64,000 nt of DNA from Circinella umbellata (lineage: Eukaryota; Mucoromycota; Mucoromycetes; Mucorales; Lichtheimiaceae): the NCBI GenBank assembly GCA_025093555.1, contig JAIWNF010000014.1:496001-560000 (forward strand). Reading direction: 5' to 3'. A program made the translations under genes and the position numbers. Below are positions 33,216 to 46,429 of the stretch, piece after piece (within the stretch, counting starts at the first letter, position 1; each line of letters begins with the position of its first letter). The notes under the pieces are model-generated. The model ran no database searches. It was not told the origin of the DNA and worked only from the letters and a program-made list of their open reading frames with translations.

Positions 33216-35488
33216 ATGAGTGCTGCACTACGATTTAAACGATCTATAGTGAAACAACTTTCACGATTTACACCATGTAGTGAATCAGAACTTCTTGAAT
33301 TAATTCGTGTACCTAAAAAAACTCAGGAAGGTCAATACAGTGTTTCACTAGCACAACTCAAGAGCTCATTACCTGATAGTAATGTTTTGACAGAACAACA
33401 ACAGAATCCTATTACTTGGTCTGAAGAAATTGCACAAAAGGTATAAAAGAAAAGAAAAAAAAATATATATGTTTATTTTGATTGGAATTAGGTTCAAACC
33501 ATTTTCTATGTTAAAAAGCTTTATATCAAAAAATTATGTTTTTTTTTTTATTTCTGGGGGGTTGACAACAAATTAACAACCCAATAGTTCAAACCAAATA
33601 CATATATTGCAAGTGCTATAGCGCAAGGCCCTAATATCGCTTTCAAAGTGGCATCTACAGAATTTATAAAACAAGTATTACAACAAGTTCACAAAGAAAA
33701 GGATCGATATGGATGGGGTCATCTTTCTCAAAAAGAAGATGATTTAATAGATAAAAAAGAGAAACCAACAGTAGTCATCGATTATAGTTCTCCAAATATT
33801 GCAAAACCTTTTCATGCAGGTCATCTCCGAAGTACTATCCATGGCAACTTTATTAAACGAATACATCAAATTATGGGATATAATGTCATTGGTATCAATT
33901 ATTTAGGAGATTGGGGAAAACAATATGGTAAGTTCTTTTATTCAAAAAATAGATAGTAAAAATGATAAAATGAACTTTTTTTTTTCCTCTAATGAAGGAT
34001 ATCTATATACTAATAGGTTTACTGGCGATTGGTTATGAACGTTACGGAGATCGAGAAAAGTTGGAAAATGATCCAATTCACCATTTATATGATGTATATG
34101 TAAAAATAAACCAGGAAGCTGAAAATGATCCGGGAATTGATCGATTAGCTAACGATTATTTTAAACGGATGGAAGAAGGTATGTTTGCGGATTTATGTGA
34201 ATATGATAAGTTGGATGGGAAACGATTGATAAAACAAAAAGGGGGAAAAAACGATACAACTATAACTCACTTTTATTATTATTTCTATTGCTCTCTTATA
34301 TAGGTGATGAAAACGTTCTAAAGCAATGGCGACTCTTTCGTGAACTAAGTATTGAATCATATGCATCTATTTATAAACGATTGAATATTGTATTTGAAGT
34401 ATATTCGGGAGAATCACAAGTTGAAGAATTCATCCCAAAGGTCCACGCAAAATTAAAAGAAAAAGGACTTTTGTCCAAAACTTCCGATGGTGCGCATGTT
34501 ATTGATCTTGAGCAATATCAGTTAGATAAAGCTATTGTGCAACGTGCTGATGGTACGAGTTTGTACCTGACACGTGACTTGGCTACATTAATGATGCGTA
34601 TGCAGCAATATACATTTGACAAGGCTATTTACGTGGTTGGATCCGAACAAGCAGCCCATTTCAAACAATTATTTAAAACTGCAGAGTTATTATTTGGTTC
34701 AGAAGTTGCCGAACGATTACAACACGCAAGTTTTGGTCGGATTAATGGTATGTCAACACGTCAAGGAACTGCCGTTTTTCTTCAAGAGATTTTAGATGTT
34801 AGTAAAGGAAAGATTTTTGATTATATGCAACAAGACAAAGCCAAATATGATGAGGAACTTCAACAACAGAGCATGGAATACATTGATACCATTGCGGATC
34901 AATTAGGTGTTTCAGCTATTTTGATTCAAGACATGAGGGCTAAACGAGCCAAGGATTATACATTTGCATGGGATCGAATGACAGATGCACGAGGTGACAC
35001 AGGTGTGCTTCTTCAATACACTTATGCACGAATGTGTGGGTAAGTAATAGGATAATAATACACATATAATATGGAACTTTTTTTTTAATGATTCAGATTT
35101 GTCGTTGTTAATATATATTTTTCCTTATATGTATATAAATATAATGTGTCTTTTATCTACTTATAGGATCGAACGCAAGGCAAATACTCCAGTGACAATC
35201 GATTGTGATTATACATTATTAAAAGAACGTGAGGCATTTGAGCTAGTTCAACAAATTTCTCTGTTTCCTGAACTTGTAGAAGCATCATTCAAAACACTCG
35301 AACCTTGTACTCTAGTTAATTATCTTTTTAAACTAGCACATGCTATTAGTACAGCAAATAACAGGTTACGAGTAAAAAATATGAATCCAGAATTAGCAGC
35401 ATCACGAATGTTATTATTCTGGGCTGCTAAAACTACTTTAAGTAATGGATTATCATTACTTGGTCTTAGACCTATAGAAAGAATGTAA
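33216..35488 (+). CDS. Arginyl-tRNA synthetase
   Basis: Five exons: 33216-33440, 33588-33927, 34017-34178, 34304-35039 and 35167-35488, joining in frame to 594 residues. It is a class I synthetase charging tRNA-Arg. The signature HAGH is at residues 151-154 ([11 protein letters not shown]) and the KMSKS-equivalent MSTRQ at 392-396. Other conserved parts are [35 protein letters not shown] and the anticodon-binding C-terminus ending LGLRPIERM. Exon 2 must start at 33588 ([10 protein letters not shown]) to keep phase. The Met at 33216 is preferred over an upstream non-consensus frame. The first ~18 residues ([18 protein letters not shown]) are basic and amphipathic, so a mitochondrial or dual form is possible. 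Confidence 0.93.
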
Positions 35489-36011
35489 AGTGGTATATTT
35501 AATATTTAGAATAATCATAATAATTAATAATAATAAATGTTTATATCATACTATTTCCATTTACGTATAAAGTGGTTTAGATGTTACATTTCTTCCCATA
35601 CTTGGTGGGAAAAGTAATAAGTAAGTATGCTTCTCTTTAATCAGAAAAAACGCCATTAATCTTGTTGTACGTAAGTAGTTTGCTGCAACGTAGTTGATGA
35701 TGTGAAATAATATTAGTTAACTTGTGGGATTTTGATAAAAGTTCTCAATCTAGTTTGTTTTGACTTGTTAGAGTGTCGACGTTTTATAATGAGAGTTTAA
35801 GAAAAAAAATGTTTCGCTGTATATACTCATTATGGTTATCTAAAAAAAATAGGTGTCAAATGATGAAATCGTTGTCAGTATCATAATTATCATTATTCTT
35901 ATTCTTATTCTTTACCATTATTATTATTATAATTTATATCACTGATTGTTAAAGTATCACAAAATGTCAAACTACGTGATATTATTGGTGCGTGCTGCAA
36001 CACATTTGTGT

Positions 36012-36088
36012 CGAAGCAATGCCATATTTCTGGCAAAGCAATACCATATTTCCGTCAAAGCAATACCATATTTCTGGCAAAGCATTGG
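36012..36088 (+). repeat. 22-bp tandem repeat, about 3.5 units
   Basis: Units of CAAAGCAATACCATATTTCT plus GG lie at 36012, 36034 and 36056, with a partial fourth at 36078. They differ by one to three bases. The repeat lies in otherwise non-coding DNA downstream of the arginyl-tRNA synthetase. Confidence 0.8.
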
Positions 36089-36119
36089 TGTCTATTATTA
36101 GCACTCCAAGCTGACACTG

Positions 36120-36559
36120 CTTTCGCTACAAATTTTATTGAAGAACTAGAGCAGTATCCGACTTGAACTCATGTCAATATACGCCATGTCGGCTGCACAA
36201 GCGAAAATACTCCGCGTAAGCATCTCCAAGATGATATATCAGGAATTGTGCATAATCGGTTTTCAAATTTCTACCAGTGCTTACAAATTGTGTTTCCAAA
36301 CAAGCAATTTCTGGTGTATTTAGTACCAAGCCTTCCCTTCGACTCTGAAGTGCAAAATTACGGCCAGCGACACTTTATTGATGGAAGAGAACAGCTTCTG
36401 ATACATTTCCGGCATTGCTAATAGTATAAATAGCCCAAATTATTTCAAATAAAATCTTCTAATCTTTTAACAATTAAATTGACCTAACAATAGTTTTCTT
36501 TGAGCGTAAAGTTTCTTAAACTCATTATAAAATTTCTCTTTTGTGGATTCAGACGTCAT
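36120..36559 (-). pseudogene. Possible decayed small gene, unrecognised
   Basis: On the minus strand an ATG at 36559 opens MTSESTKEKFYNEFKKLYAQ, followed by an intron-like gap. A 60-codon open stretch then contains GRNFALQSRREGLVLN, TPEIACLETQFVSTG and YAQFLIYHLGDAYAEYF. A TAA interrupts the frame near 36375 and another stop lies near 36175. Composition looks coding, but no family is recognised. Confidence 0.3.
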
Positions 36560-36782
36560 ATTCCTGAATATAAGAACTCCCACAACCCATATTTCTATTA
36601 TATTTTAAATAATTGTATTATTCAAATACAACAACATAGTGTATAATTTCTTCTTTATTTTACTTCTTTATACGAAATACTTCAATCACACATTGAACGC
36701 TTCAATAGATAAGTGAAGAAAATCGGAAAAGGATGTAAAAAGCTTTAATTACTAATTTGAATTTTACTTGTTCCAAAAGGAT

Positions 36783-37112
36783 ATGATTGACAAGTTAAAC
36801 GTGGTGATAAAGCAATATAATACGCGGGATATCACTGATGCAATCCAGAAGATAAAAATGAAGACAAGAAGACGGAAAAACAAGTATACTGTTGGTAATA
36901 ATAAAGAGTGGTTGACAGAAGCAGAATGGCCGAATAACACTGGTGACAGTGGTACTTCAAGTGATGAGGATGACACTGCAAGCGATAAGGATGACACTAT
37001 AAGTGATAAGGATGGCGCTATAAGTGATAATGATGGCACTATAAGTGATAATGATGGTACTGCAAGCGATGATGATGGTACTGCAAGCGATGAACAACAG
37101 TTTTCTCGTTAA
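36783..37112 (+). CDS. Small acidic-repeat protein, unknown
   Basis: A 109-codon ORF. The N-terminal half is basic (KIKMKTRRRKNKY) and the C-terminal half is built of about six 7-residue repeats of the form D-x-D-G-T-x-S (such as GTASDDDGTASDE), encoded by a ~21-bp tandem DNA repeat from 36950 to 37090. No domain is recognised. There is no intron. It may be a genuine small gene or a repeat-expanded remnant. Confidence 0.4.
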   Translation: MIDKLNVVIKQYNTRDITDAIQKIKMKTRRRKNKYTVGNNKEWLTEAEWPNNTGDSGTSSDEDDTASDKDDTISDKDGAISDNDGTISDNDGTASDDDGTASDEQQFSR

Positions 37113-40100
37113 CTTTGTATGTTCCTTTACTGTATTCCGAATGCCTCATCATTTATGAAATTAATTCATATTTTTACAAAAGAAATCGAAAAAAAAAATT
37201 GTTATCTCCTTATTGAATAAATATACAACAACAATAATAATATGATTTTACATTTCTGACTCAAAGTTGCTGCTTTCAAAGTTGCTGCTTCTCATGCTTA
37301 CAAGTAATGTGTACTGCCCTAGTTCCTAGGATAGGAAAGAAAACAGTTGTGTTGGAAGCGAAAAATGGTATAATAATAAGTAGTTTTGATATATTCCAAA
37401 AAAAAAACCATCCGCTGCCATTTATTAGATAATGATAATACAAGAAAATGATATCATGATTTTAGTTTTTATGTTCATTCCTATGTATGCAGATTGGGAA
37501 ATATTGTTTATACCGACGTAGCTATATATGACAATAAGATGGAAAGCACTAGTAGTAGTTAAAGTAAAAAAAAAAATACTTTGTATGCGCAAAGTCCAAG
37601 AGGGTTAGAAAAAAGGAACTTTTCACCCATTAAACTGGCATGTCCATTAAAATACACAAAAATCATTATCAATGAAATCTGGATATATTTCACCTTTTTT
37701 TGTTTATAATCAACCCAACTTATTTTCTTCAGAAGTACGGAGTCCTTTGCTTTCCTGTGGTTTGTGTCTATTTGCCAAAATGCAGCTGGTATCATATTAG
37801 AGCTTGTCTCTTAATCCTTTTGTGCATTGAAAAAAAAGGTTTAGTTTCTCATTTGCCTGCATGAGCATACACGTGAGCTTTTCCACCAGTTGCCTCAAGA
37901 AATATGATAGTTGTTCTCCATAATTTTCGTTTAACTAAAAAACCAATAAGCAAAGTTGGATTATTTGGAATGTCGACGTTTTTGATAAAATAGAGTATAA
38001 GTATTATACTACATATTACTTTACAGTATTACTAAATGGGCAACAATAATGAATGTCCTAAATTTGTACATAGGAAAATATAATTTCAAAAGATATGACA
38101 ATAAGCATGTACGTATGCAATATTTTTTTCTACCAAACATGACCATTATGAGTATTAATGCTGATATATGGTCTATATGGCGTTTACGGATAACTTATAC
38201 ACAAAAGAAGTAGTTAAACATCCCTTAAATCACGTTGATAGTAAAGCTATGTTTTTCTATACTGACAAAAAATTTTATTCTTTTTTAGAGTCTCTCTCTC
38301 TCTCTGAATAACCACGAGAAGTAAGTCATATACTTCAAAGGCTGTGGTAGGAATATAAAATGTGTTGTTGTGATGGCAATTACGTTAATAATAAAGAACG
38401 TGGATCTCTTGGGGTCACCTCTATGCGCAGAGTAAGCTTCTTATATTAAAATGCAGAGCAACAAATGAATGAATATAATAATATGAAATCATATATCTTC
38501 TTCTTTTTTTTCCAGCAGGCAATATTATGTCAATGCAAACGCTCCGGTGTGTATCAGCATAAACAAATCTTGTAAGTTATCATTTCTATTTTTTAAAACT
38601 CACTGGGGATATGCTAACTGAGTCAGGATATATAATACGATATATTGCCCGACTTTTTATTGAATCCAGGCATGCTATATAAGCCCTATAGTTATCAACT
38701 TGCTTCTTACAAGTGTGGCAATCCTTTAACTGTCAAGTGTAACAACGCAGTCTAGCTTTCTGAAATCAGAATTTGTTCTACTTTTTTAATATATAATATT
38801 TTACATATTACATTACATGACGCATAACGATAAAAACACTAATAACTCCTGGTAAATATAAAATGTTACACTTGTTTGTTACAAACTACTTTTTGTGTAC
38901 TCAATGCAATAAAAGTTACTTAATTAAATGTGAAGTATTTATAATAAATACTAGTATAATAATATATAGTTGGACGCAAAGATAATAACATTGAGATGCG
39001 AAGTTGAAATTACAGTGTGGGCAGAAGTGTAATTTCTCGTAAAAATGGGGGGGGGGACGTGAAGTAGAAGGAAAAATCTAATATAATGACCTATCACCTG
39101 TTTATTTATTCATTTATACCAACAACTTAGTTTTTTTTTTTTTACCATTTCGTCTAATTAAAATTTTTAGACATGATGTGTTCATCTTGCATATAATAAT
39201 ACTAACCAATTATAGTGTTATCCGAAAAGAAAAAGAATCCACTACTTTGGCTTTGGCGTATCATAATAAACAAACATAATATTGTAAACCTTAAAATGTC
39301 TTATAAAGAGCTTGTTACTTACTGAGTATTATTATCGAAACATCAAATACGTGAGATCACTTATTTACCTCTTTTTGTATCTAGGTGCGGATGTTAAAAG
39401 TATATGTTTGACAAGAGAAAGAAAGAGAAAAAAAAAGTTTTGATAACAGTAAATCTCATGAGTTCCTGAGATGATTATTGGACAACAGAAAAAATCATGC
39501 TGTGTTCCCGTAGTACTGGAAAACTCATTTTATTATCTGAATATGTCGTCATAAGAAAAGAATATTTTTCTCTAGTATAGGATGATTTTATTGATACTTA
39601 AATACTATGTATGTCATACTTATTATCTATTGTATTATTATATATTTGGCAGAGTCATATTGAATGTTGATGCCGATAGGATGATAATCCGAACTACTTC
39701 AATAGACATACTATGTGTATACGGTTTTCGGGAATTAAAGTATATAATTGGTGATTTTATAAAAAACTAGAAATATGCTTTACAGATCTGATGATGATAG
39801 ACATAATCAATAATAACAAGCACGTATTAGCTCAAATATATTGGTGATCAACCTGTGTTCTATTTTTTTTTTTGCGTTCCGACAAATTTTATATGGACGT
39901 CATACCCAGCAATGGCATAATTATATAATAATTAATCAAGAGACAGATCCTCCTTCCAGTTTTATATAGCAGTGGTGTGAAAAGAATCTATATTTCTCAC
40001 ACAAGTCATTTTCATACCGATTCTTCAGGAACACAGAATACACACCAAACTATACATACTGTATAAATGTAAACTTCACTTATTTTGAAGACACAAAACA

Positions 40101-41404
40101 ACATGCATTCTAGAAGTTCTTCATAGTTTAATTTTAAGCAAAAATGAAACATCTTAGAATACCTTCTTTTAAACCGAGATTTCGGTTGCCTTGTTCTAGT
40201 TAATTTCTATATTTTATTATAGAACTTTCTTTGCTGCTACAACCATGACTTCTTTTTGGGATAAGTGTGAGGTTATAAGTGTAGTATTTAATTTATGTAT
40301 GTATATTATTATGCTTATGATTCTAACTTTCTTTATTTGCATTACAATATTATACATGCATTTACTTAATTTTCTGTAGAGTTTTGAAAAGAAAACGAAT
40401 TTAGAGAACACATTAATTGATAATTACAATAAGCAGTTTTATAAATAATCGCTTTGAGATAAATGTATCATTTGTTCTATTATTACAACACAGTTTATTT
40501 TCAACATTTTATTGAAACTTCTGATCCTTATCACATTGTAATTCAAGACATGAACAGGAATTGTGTGTGAGCTTCTGCTCCATTGACAAGTATATCTAAC
40601 GGTGCATACGTAAAATAAAGTGCTAGTTGAACGAAAATTTGATACAAAAATCGAATCATTGACGTCACATATTGTTGAATTCATCAAGAAAGTAACTGAT
40701 TAAAACCTGCCCAGAATGTTTATTACATTTCAATCCCATTTTTTAGTGTTATTTATTTATTACTTATCATCATTCATTATTTAGAAGCAAATAAAAACAA
40801 AATACAAGCAAAGTATTTTTTTTTGGCACAAAAGACTGAAACTCACATTACACTAAGAGTAAAAGTAGTGGAGGAGGGGGGGTTGTTGTACGCGAACTTT
40901 TCCGAAAAAAAAACTAATATCTAAACCTTACACAAATGTTTATTAGTGTGAAATAATAAATCACTTTCTATAACATGAATCTTTATATACTCATATGTCA
41001 AACTTACCTCGTTCTTCATGACCAAATATAAAAACAGTCTTTATACGTAGGTGCTTAAAAAATATTATTTGTTGTTCATTCTTAATATATGTTCATTATT
41101 AGTTAGAAGAAAGCTTTTCAAGCTATATATAAATGAATTCCGGATTATATTGAGTTGAAATTAATAAAAGATATATGCTGCTGCGTGAACTGTTTATTTT
41201 TGCATGACCGAATACTGGTTGCACAAAAAACCTTTCAGAAAAGGTGATCTACCTAAGAATAGTTCTCACTATTTTTTTTTTTTTTTTTTTTTTTTTGGAA
41301 CGGTCACAGCTTTTGTCTTTCCTTATCTGAGGTTATATTTTTTTGGGTTCTCTGAATCTTCATTTCGTATTACCACAAGATTTCTTTTCTTTTTTTTATT
41401 AATA
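37113..41404. other. Long intergenic stretch, one small spliced ORF candidate
   Basis: 4.3 kb of AT-rich DNA with homopolymers and a short CT repeat near 38290. Apart from the small candidate at 38360-38575 I see no gene, RNA or element. A 15-bp direct repeat (CAAAGTTGCTGCTTT) occurs at about 37262-37290. Confidence 0.5.
38360..38575 (+). CDS. Possible small Cys-rich spliced peptide
   Basis: Exon 38360-38431 encodes MCCCDGNYVNNKERGSLGV to MRR and ends at a GTAAGC donor. A pyrimidine-rich acceptor (TTTTTTTTCCAG) at 38515 opens in phase into QAILCQCKRSGVYQHKQIL and a TAA at 38573-38575. A GTAAGT at 38572 could instead be a donor to a further exon near 38630. Five Cys in ~44 residues. No family is recognised and it could be chance. 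Confidence 0.3.
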
Positions 41405-42287
41405 ATGTCAACTGTCATTGATGTCAAAAGTCCACGCGTTTCTATTGAGGTATTATAATTCGACTCTATTTTTTTTTTTCAAAGTTGACATTGGGGAACA
41501 TGAAATGAAGCCAATGTCAACACTCAATGTAGAGTGAGAGAGTTTTATGGTTCCCATGGAAATGAAAAAAGATACGCCGCTTTTTTTTTTGTTTTGTTTT
41601 TTCTTTCTTTCTTTCCTAATCTGGGGGTTATAATGTACTTTTTTTGGGGGGAGGGAAGGCGTTAATCATGATAGAGAAAATCTGAACAGTTTTTTTATTT
41701 ATGTTTTCGTATCAGTAGTATTGTACAAAGTGCCGTTGGATGTTACGTGCAGGTAAGTGAAAAATTGATCTAACCTAAAAAAAACAGCTTTGTTGACCTG
41801 TCGTGTGATCAAACCAAATGACTTTATTTATAAACATCACAACAATAGCATGGTTAGGTCAAGAATTGCTTACTACATTCGATACAATGATTGGTGAATT
41901 GGCCATCATTCCTGGATCTGCTGCTGTTTTTCAAATCAAAGTTGATGATGGTAAAAAAAAAACCTATACTATAAAAAATAATAATAAGAAGAATACTAGA
42001 ACTCTAATAATCAATTTCAATATCTATAAAACAATAAGTCATTATTTGGGATCGTAAAGAAAAAGGAAGATTTCCTGAAATTAAAGAAGTGGTAAGAGTT
42101 AAATCAAAACAACATTAATATAAAAAAATACTCATGCTATTTTTTTTTTCTTTCATAATAGAAACAATTACTTCGGGATATCATTGCACCAGAAATGTCG
42201 TTAGGTCATTCTGATCGTAAAAAGCCTGTTGAACAGCAACAAGAACAAGAACCAAAGAAAGAAGAATGCAAAACTTGTGTAGAATAA
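41405..42287 (+). CDS. SelW/Rdx-family redox protein (Cys form)
   Basis: Five exons, 41405-41449, 41719-41752, 41849-41950, 42039-42091 and 42162-42287, join in frame to 119 residues. The order IEYCTKCRWMLRAAWLGQEL, LLTTFDTMIGELAIIPG, WDRKEKGRFPEIKEVKQLLR and IIAPEMSLGHSDRK matches the Rdx (SelW/SelT/SelH) thioredoxin-like fold. The redox motif is CTKC at residues 17-20, where animal SelW has selenocysteine at the second position. A Gln/Glu/Lys-rich tail ends ECKTCVE, adding another C-x-x-C. The family is thought to be glutathione- or thioredoxin-linked, and cellular location is not evident from the sequence. Confidence 0.88.
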
Positions 42288-42515
42288 TGTAGTACATTAA
42301 AACTCTTAGTTGATCAGGTGGCCCCCTCACCTTTGAAAAAAAATAAATGATCGACTTGAAAAATAAAAAGAATCAAAGTGACACTTGTTGAGAAAAAAAA
42401 ATCGTGTATATAAAAAGACCCCCAATCACTTTTTGGGTAATTTTTGATTAATTGTCTTCTTTTTCTCTCTCTTTCTTTTTTTTTTATTCCTAAATAAAAT
42501 AATAAAAAAACCAAT

Positions 42516-44373
42516 ATGTCTGCTCAAGAACCAACTACAACAACTAACACTACTGAACAACCAACAGTAGAAACTACATCTGCTGAATCCAAACCTGTAC
42601 CTCCACTTCCTGAAAATTCAGGTGAAGAAGCGCCATCACCCTCACCATCCAAGTCAAACAATACACCTGGACGTCGATTGTCTGTTTTGATTGGCAAGGC
42701 CAAAAAGTCAATCACCACTGCTACTGAGAAACTTACAACGCCTGATACTACTCATTCTCCAACAAAAACATCTGATAATACCAATAAGGAAGCTACTACT
42801 ACTGAAGAACCTTCAACTACTGCTACCTCTACTACTCCAGCACCAGTTGCTGAACCTGAGGAACCATCAGTTCAAAATAATAAGGAAGAAGCGAGTGATA
42901 AGTCAGAAAAAAGAAAATCATTATTCTTTCTTGATAATATCTTTAACCGCAGCAAGGTAAAAAATAAAAAAGATCGACCCGAGCTTTTTTGAAAGATGAT
43001 GGATTTGTTTTTCGGGGGGGGGGCGGAGGGAAAGTGAAAGAGTGAGAAAGAGAAAAAACACTGTACGACAAAATTTCTTTTTTTAGATTGGCGTCAGTTA
43101 TGTTTGTGTTTATCTACATCATGGTGTGTGTGTGTGTGTGTGTGTGTTGGGTTTGACAAGAAAAGAGATATGAGTAAACTAATATACACAAGCTTCATTT
43201 CGTTTGAGTGTGTTATAAAATGGGGGGAGGGGATTAAAAGAAGAGAATCATCTTTATCTTAAATCAAATGTGATATGTATGCACACATATGATTATAATA
43301 ATAAAACAATAATCTTTTCTATTAGAGCCCTACTGCTAAAGAAGAAGAAACAAAACCTGCTGATGAACCACCTGTTCCAGAAGGTATGTAGTTCTTTTTT
43401 TTAAAAGTTAAAAAACGAATAATAATTGATTTAACGAATTATTTGTATACAAATTTTCTTTGTCTTTCTAATACAATAGCATCCGGTGAACGTTCTACTG
43501 AGGATGTAGCACCTGTACCTCCTCCTAAAGATGCTCCCAAAGATGTTCATAAGGATACCGTGATTGATCAACTCAAGCGTAGAGCAACTGAAGTCAATCA
43601 CTTTTTCAATAAAAAACGTGCTGAAGCTTCTGCTCCTACTACTGAAACTGCTACTGCTACCGCAGGTAACTTTTTTTTTCATCTTCATTTTCTTTATGCT
43701 GCTGAAAAGAGGTTGACAAAAAAAAAAACGGGAGAAGAAGAATTTGGTTGACCTTGTTTTGAACCAATAAGGAAAAGCGTATTCTATATGAAGAAAAAAA
43801 GAATCAGATAGGTTTTTTTTTTTGCCTTGTGCATTATAGTTTAACTCATTATAAGTCAGCCAAGTTGTGTGGGAGATTTGGGGGGGGTTATTGTGTGTGT
43901 ATGAGTTGGATGGATCACACAGCAACAAAGTGTCATCATAGTGATAATCTAAATATATATTATAAACTTTTGCACTATTCAAACCTCATTATCTTTTTAC
44001 TCTTTTAATAGAAACTAAACCTAACGATGCAGCAGAAACGACCGAACAAGCACAAGGGTCTTCTACTGAAAAGAAACCTGCTACTCAACTTGGTCGTCGT
44101 TTGACAAAACTTCTTAATTCATTCCCTGCCAATAAAAAGAAGGGTAAGTAATTAATATTCATAACAATAATTTGTATCATCCTTCCATTGTCTCGTAATT
44201 TTTTTTAACTTATCATCCTAATTCAACTAATATACGTAGCTGATGACACGGCACCCACAGAACCTTCCAAGAAGGAAGAAACCAAAACCGATGCCCCTCC
44301 TCTTGTTCAAGATGAACCAATTCACCCCGCTGCTGCCAGTACAACGACACCTACTGTTCAAGCAACCGCTTAA
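42516..44373 (+). CDS. Thr/Pro/Glu-rich disordered protein, unknown function
   Basis: Five exons, 42516-42956, 43326-43383, 43480-43665, 44012-44143 and 44240-44373, join in frame to 316 residues. Composition is dominated by Thr, Pro, Glu, Lys and Ala, with no predicted fold. Short basic-hydrophobic islands recur in the acidic background: PGRRLSVLIGKAKKSI (about 57), SLFFLDNIFNRSK (about 135), VIDQLKRRATEVNHFFNKKR (about 190) and LGRRLTKLLNSFPANKKK (about 255). The first and last share G-R-R-L-S/T-x-L. Such islands may bind membranes or partner proteins (inference). The start is supported by a TATA-like TATATAAAAAG at about 42408. I do not recognise the family. Confidence 0.75.
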
Positions 44374-45486
44374 ACAAATCTGAAGAAAAAAGATTGAATA
44401 GGTTGAAGTACCTTTATTGACTTAATACCCTATTATCTTGTAATCCGTCTTCTCTTTTTTTTAATACTCAAATAATTAGCATTTTTTTATATATATCTTA
44501 ACTCCCCTCTTCAATAATCTTTAAAGTGTTGTTGTTTTCTAGTACATGATCGCATATACACAAAACAGCTGTACTTTTTTTTTTTTATTTTTTATTCATT
44601 ACTAGGAAACTACATATAATAATAATAATCGCTCTTTTTAATCTATCTACTCCTTATATACGTATTACAGTATACAGCACTCTATATATTTTATCTATTT
44701 TTCGTAATGCCATTACATATATCATAAATAACATGAAGAGAATCGAGATTCTCGTACTTGATCCCTATTTGATATTCTGATGAACAGATACTGTTATTCA
44801 TATTTACTTGCTTTAGCGAGCTTGCTTTGTTTGTAGCTCCAAACAATTAGCACTCGTTATCTCATTCTAGCATGTCATCCTGAAATAAGTAATCAACCAA
44901 TAAAACACTATAACAGCACTGCAATAAGTCATTGTATCATAGTGATGATCTAATAATTATGCAATACTATGAAAAGCAAATTGGGTTATCTCTATATATA
45001 TGAACATGTAGTGACTCAAAAGAAGTTTTAAATATCTCCTTCTTTTTGGCGTCCGAATAAGGAAAGGATGCGCCTAAAGAGAGAAGGTTACTTTAGTATC
45101 GCATGCAAAACAAATTCCATTCATGCTTGTCCTTCCTGGAAAACGTCATTAAGTTAACTGGATTTACAGCACGATTTACTAGCCGAGAATAATATTTTTG
45201 TACCTGTAAACAAACAAATTCAACTGTTGATCTTTCCATAAATTAAAAACATCAATACAAAGAAATAACAGCTACATCTAATACAAAGTACAATATATAC
45301 CCTCACTATCCATTATAAATAATTATCCCCCTCCCCTTTTTTTCTTAATATCCAAAAACAAAAAACAAAATCATGCAAAAATCGTCCAGTTCTTTTTTTT
45401 TGTGTTGTTTCATTTATTTTTTTTTTAATTAAAAAACAAATAGAAATCCCAAATACGCCATGGTTATGAGCTAATTTTGATTTCGT
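44374..45486. other. Intergenic, convergent 3' flanks
   Basis: 3' flanks of two convergent genes. AT-rich, with nothing recognisable. Confidence 0.5.
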
Positions 45487-46429
45487 TTAAGCACGAGCAA
45501 GACGAGCGTTGCGGGCCAATTGACGCTTGTTCAAACGAACAACCTTGTTTTCAGCAGCCTTGGCAACAGTTTCTTCCTTTTCAGTGAGGATAACTTCGAT
45601 GTGGGAAGGCGAAGTCATGAAAGGGTTGCTATAAAAGTAATAATCATATTTTTTTGATTAATAATCTATTAAAAAAACACTCTCTCTTTCTTTTTATATA
45701 TAATGTTTTTCCCTCCAATTCTACATAATGCATAATCTAAGTTAACTTACATTCTACCGTGAGCACGGTAGGTACGACGACGGTGCTTGGGAGCTTGGTT
45801 GACAATGATGCTGGAAATGTAAAGTTCTTCAACGTTCAAGCCCTTGGCTTCAGCGTTAGATTCAGCGTTCTTCAAAAGGTCAGTAATGAACTTGACCGAC
45901 TTGACGGGCCAACGACCTTGAGTGGCCTTGAATTCCTTGGCTTGGGCAGTACGACCAACACCACCGTTGAAGTGACGGAAAGGAATGACTTGCTTGTGTT
46001 CAGTAACATTTTGCAAGTAGCTGTAAGCCTTGCTCAACTTCAAACCTTGAATAGCGACAGCGACTTCATGGGTATTTTTGAACTGTTAGTTAAATAATAA
46101 AAGGTAATAGTAATAATACGTTCGTTAGAATCCATTTTAAATAATCAACATTCCAAATAAAATTGTTGAATTGTTGTTCTTTTTTTTTATATATATATCC
46201 AAATATTTTGTGTATAGAGTTGTATATCGTCTAATTAACGTACGTGAACACGAAGGTAAGAACCTCGGGACTTGGCAGCTATAATATAAAAAAATAAATT
46301 AAAATCAAATTAGTTCAATTATCATTTCCACCCCCTTCCTTTTCATAACCCCCTTTCCCATAGTTCGCATTTCAACGATGATAACTTACCCTTAGCAGGG
46401 TTGGCCGGAGTTGCAGCGTAACGAACCAT
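45487..46429 (-). CDS. RPL17: 60S ribosomal protein uL22 (yeast L17)
   Basis: Four exons on the minus strand, 46429-46390, 46278-46244, 46082-45751 and 45628-45487, join in frame to 182 residues. The start [86 protein letters not shown] and [14 protein letters not shown] are typical of the eukaryotic large-subunit uL22. It is located in the 60S subunit, lining the exit tunnel. Short first exons and GC-richer codons than neighbours fit a highly expressed ribosomal protein gene. Confidence 0.95.
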
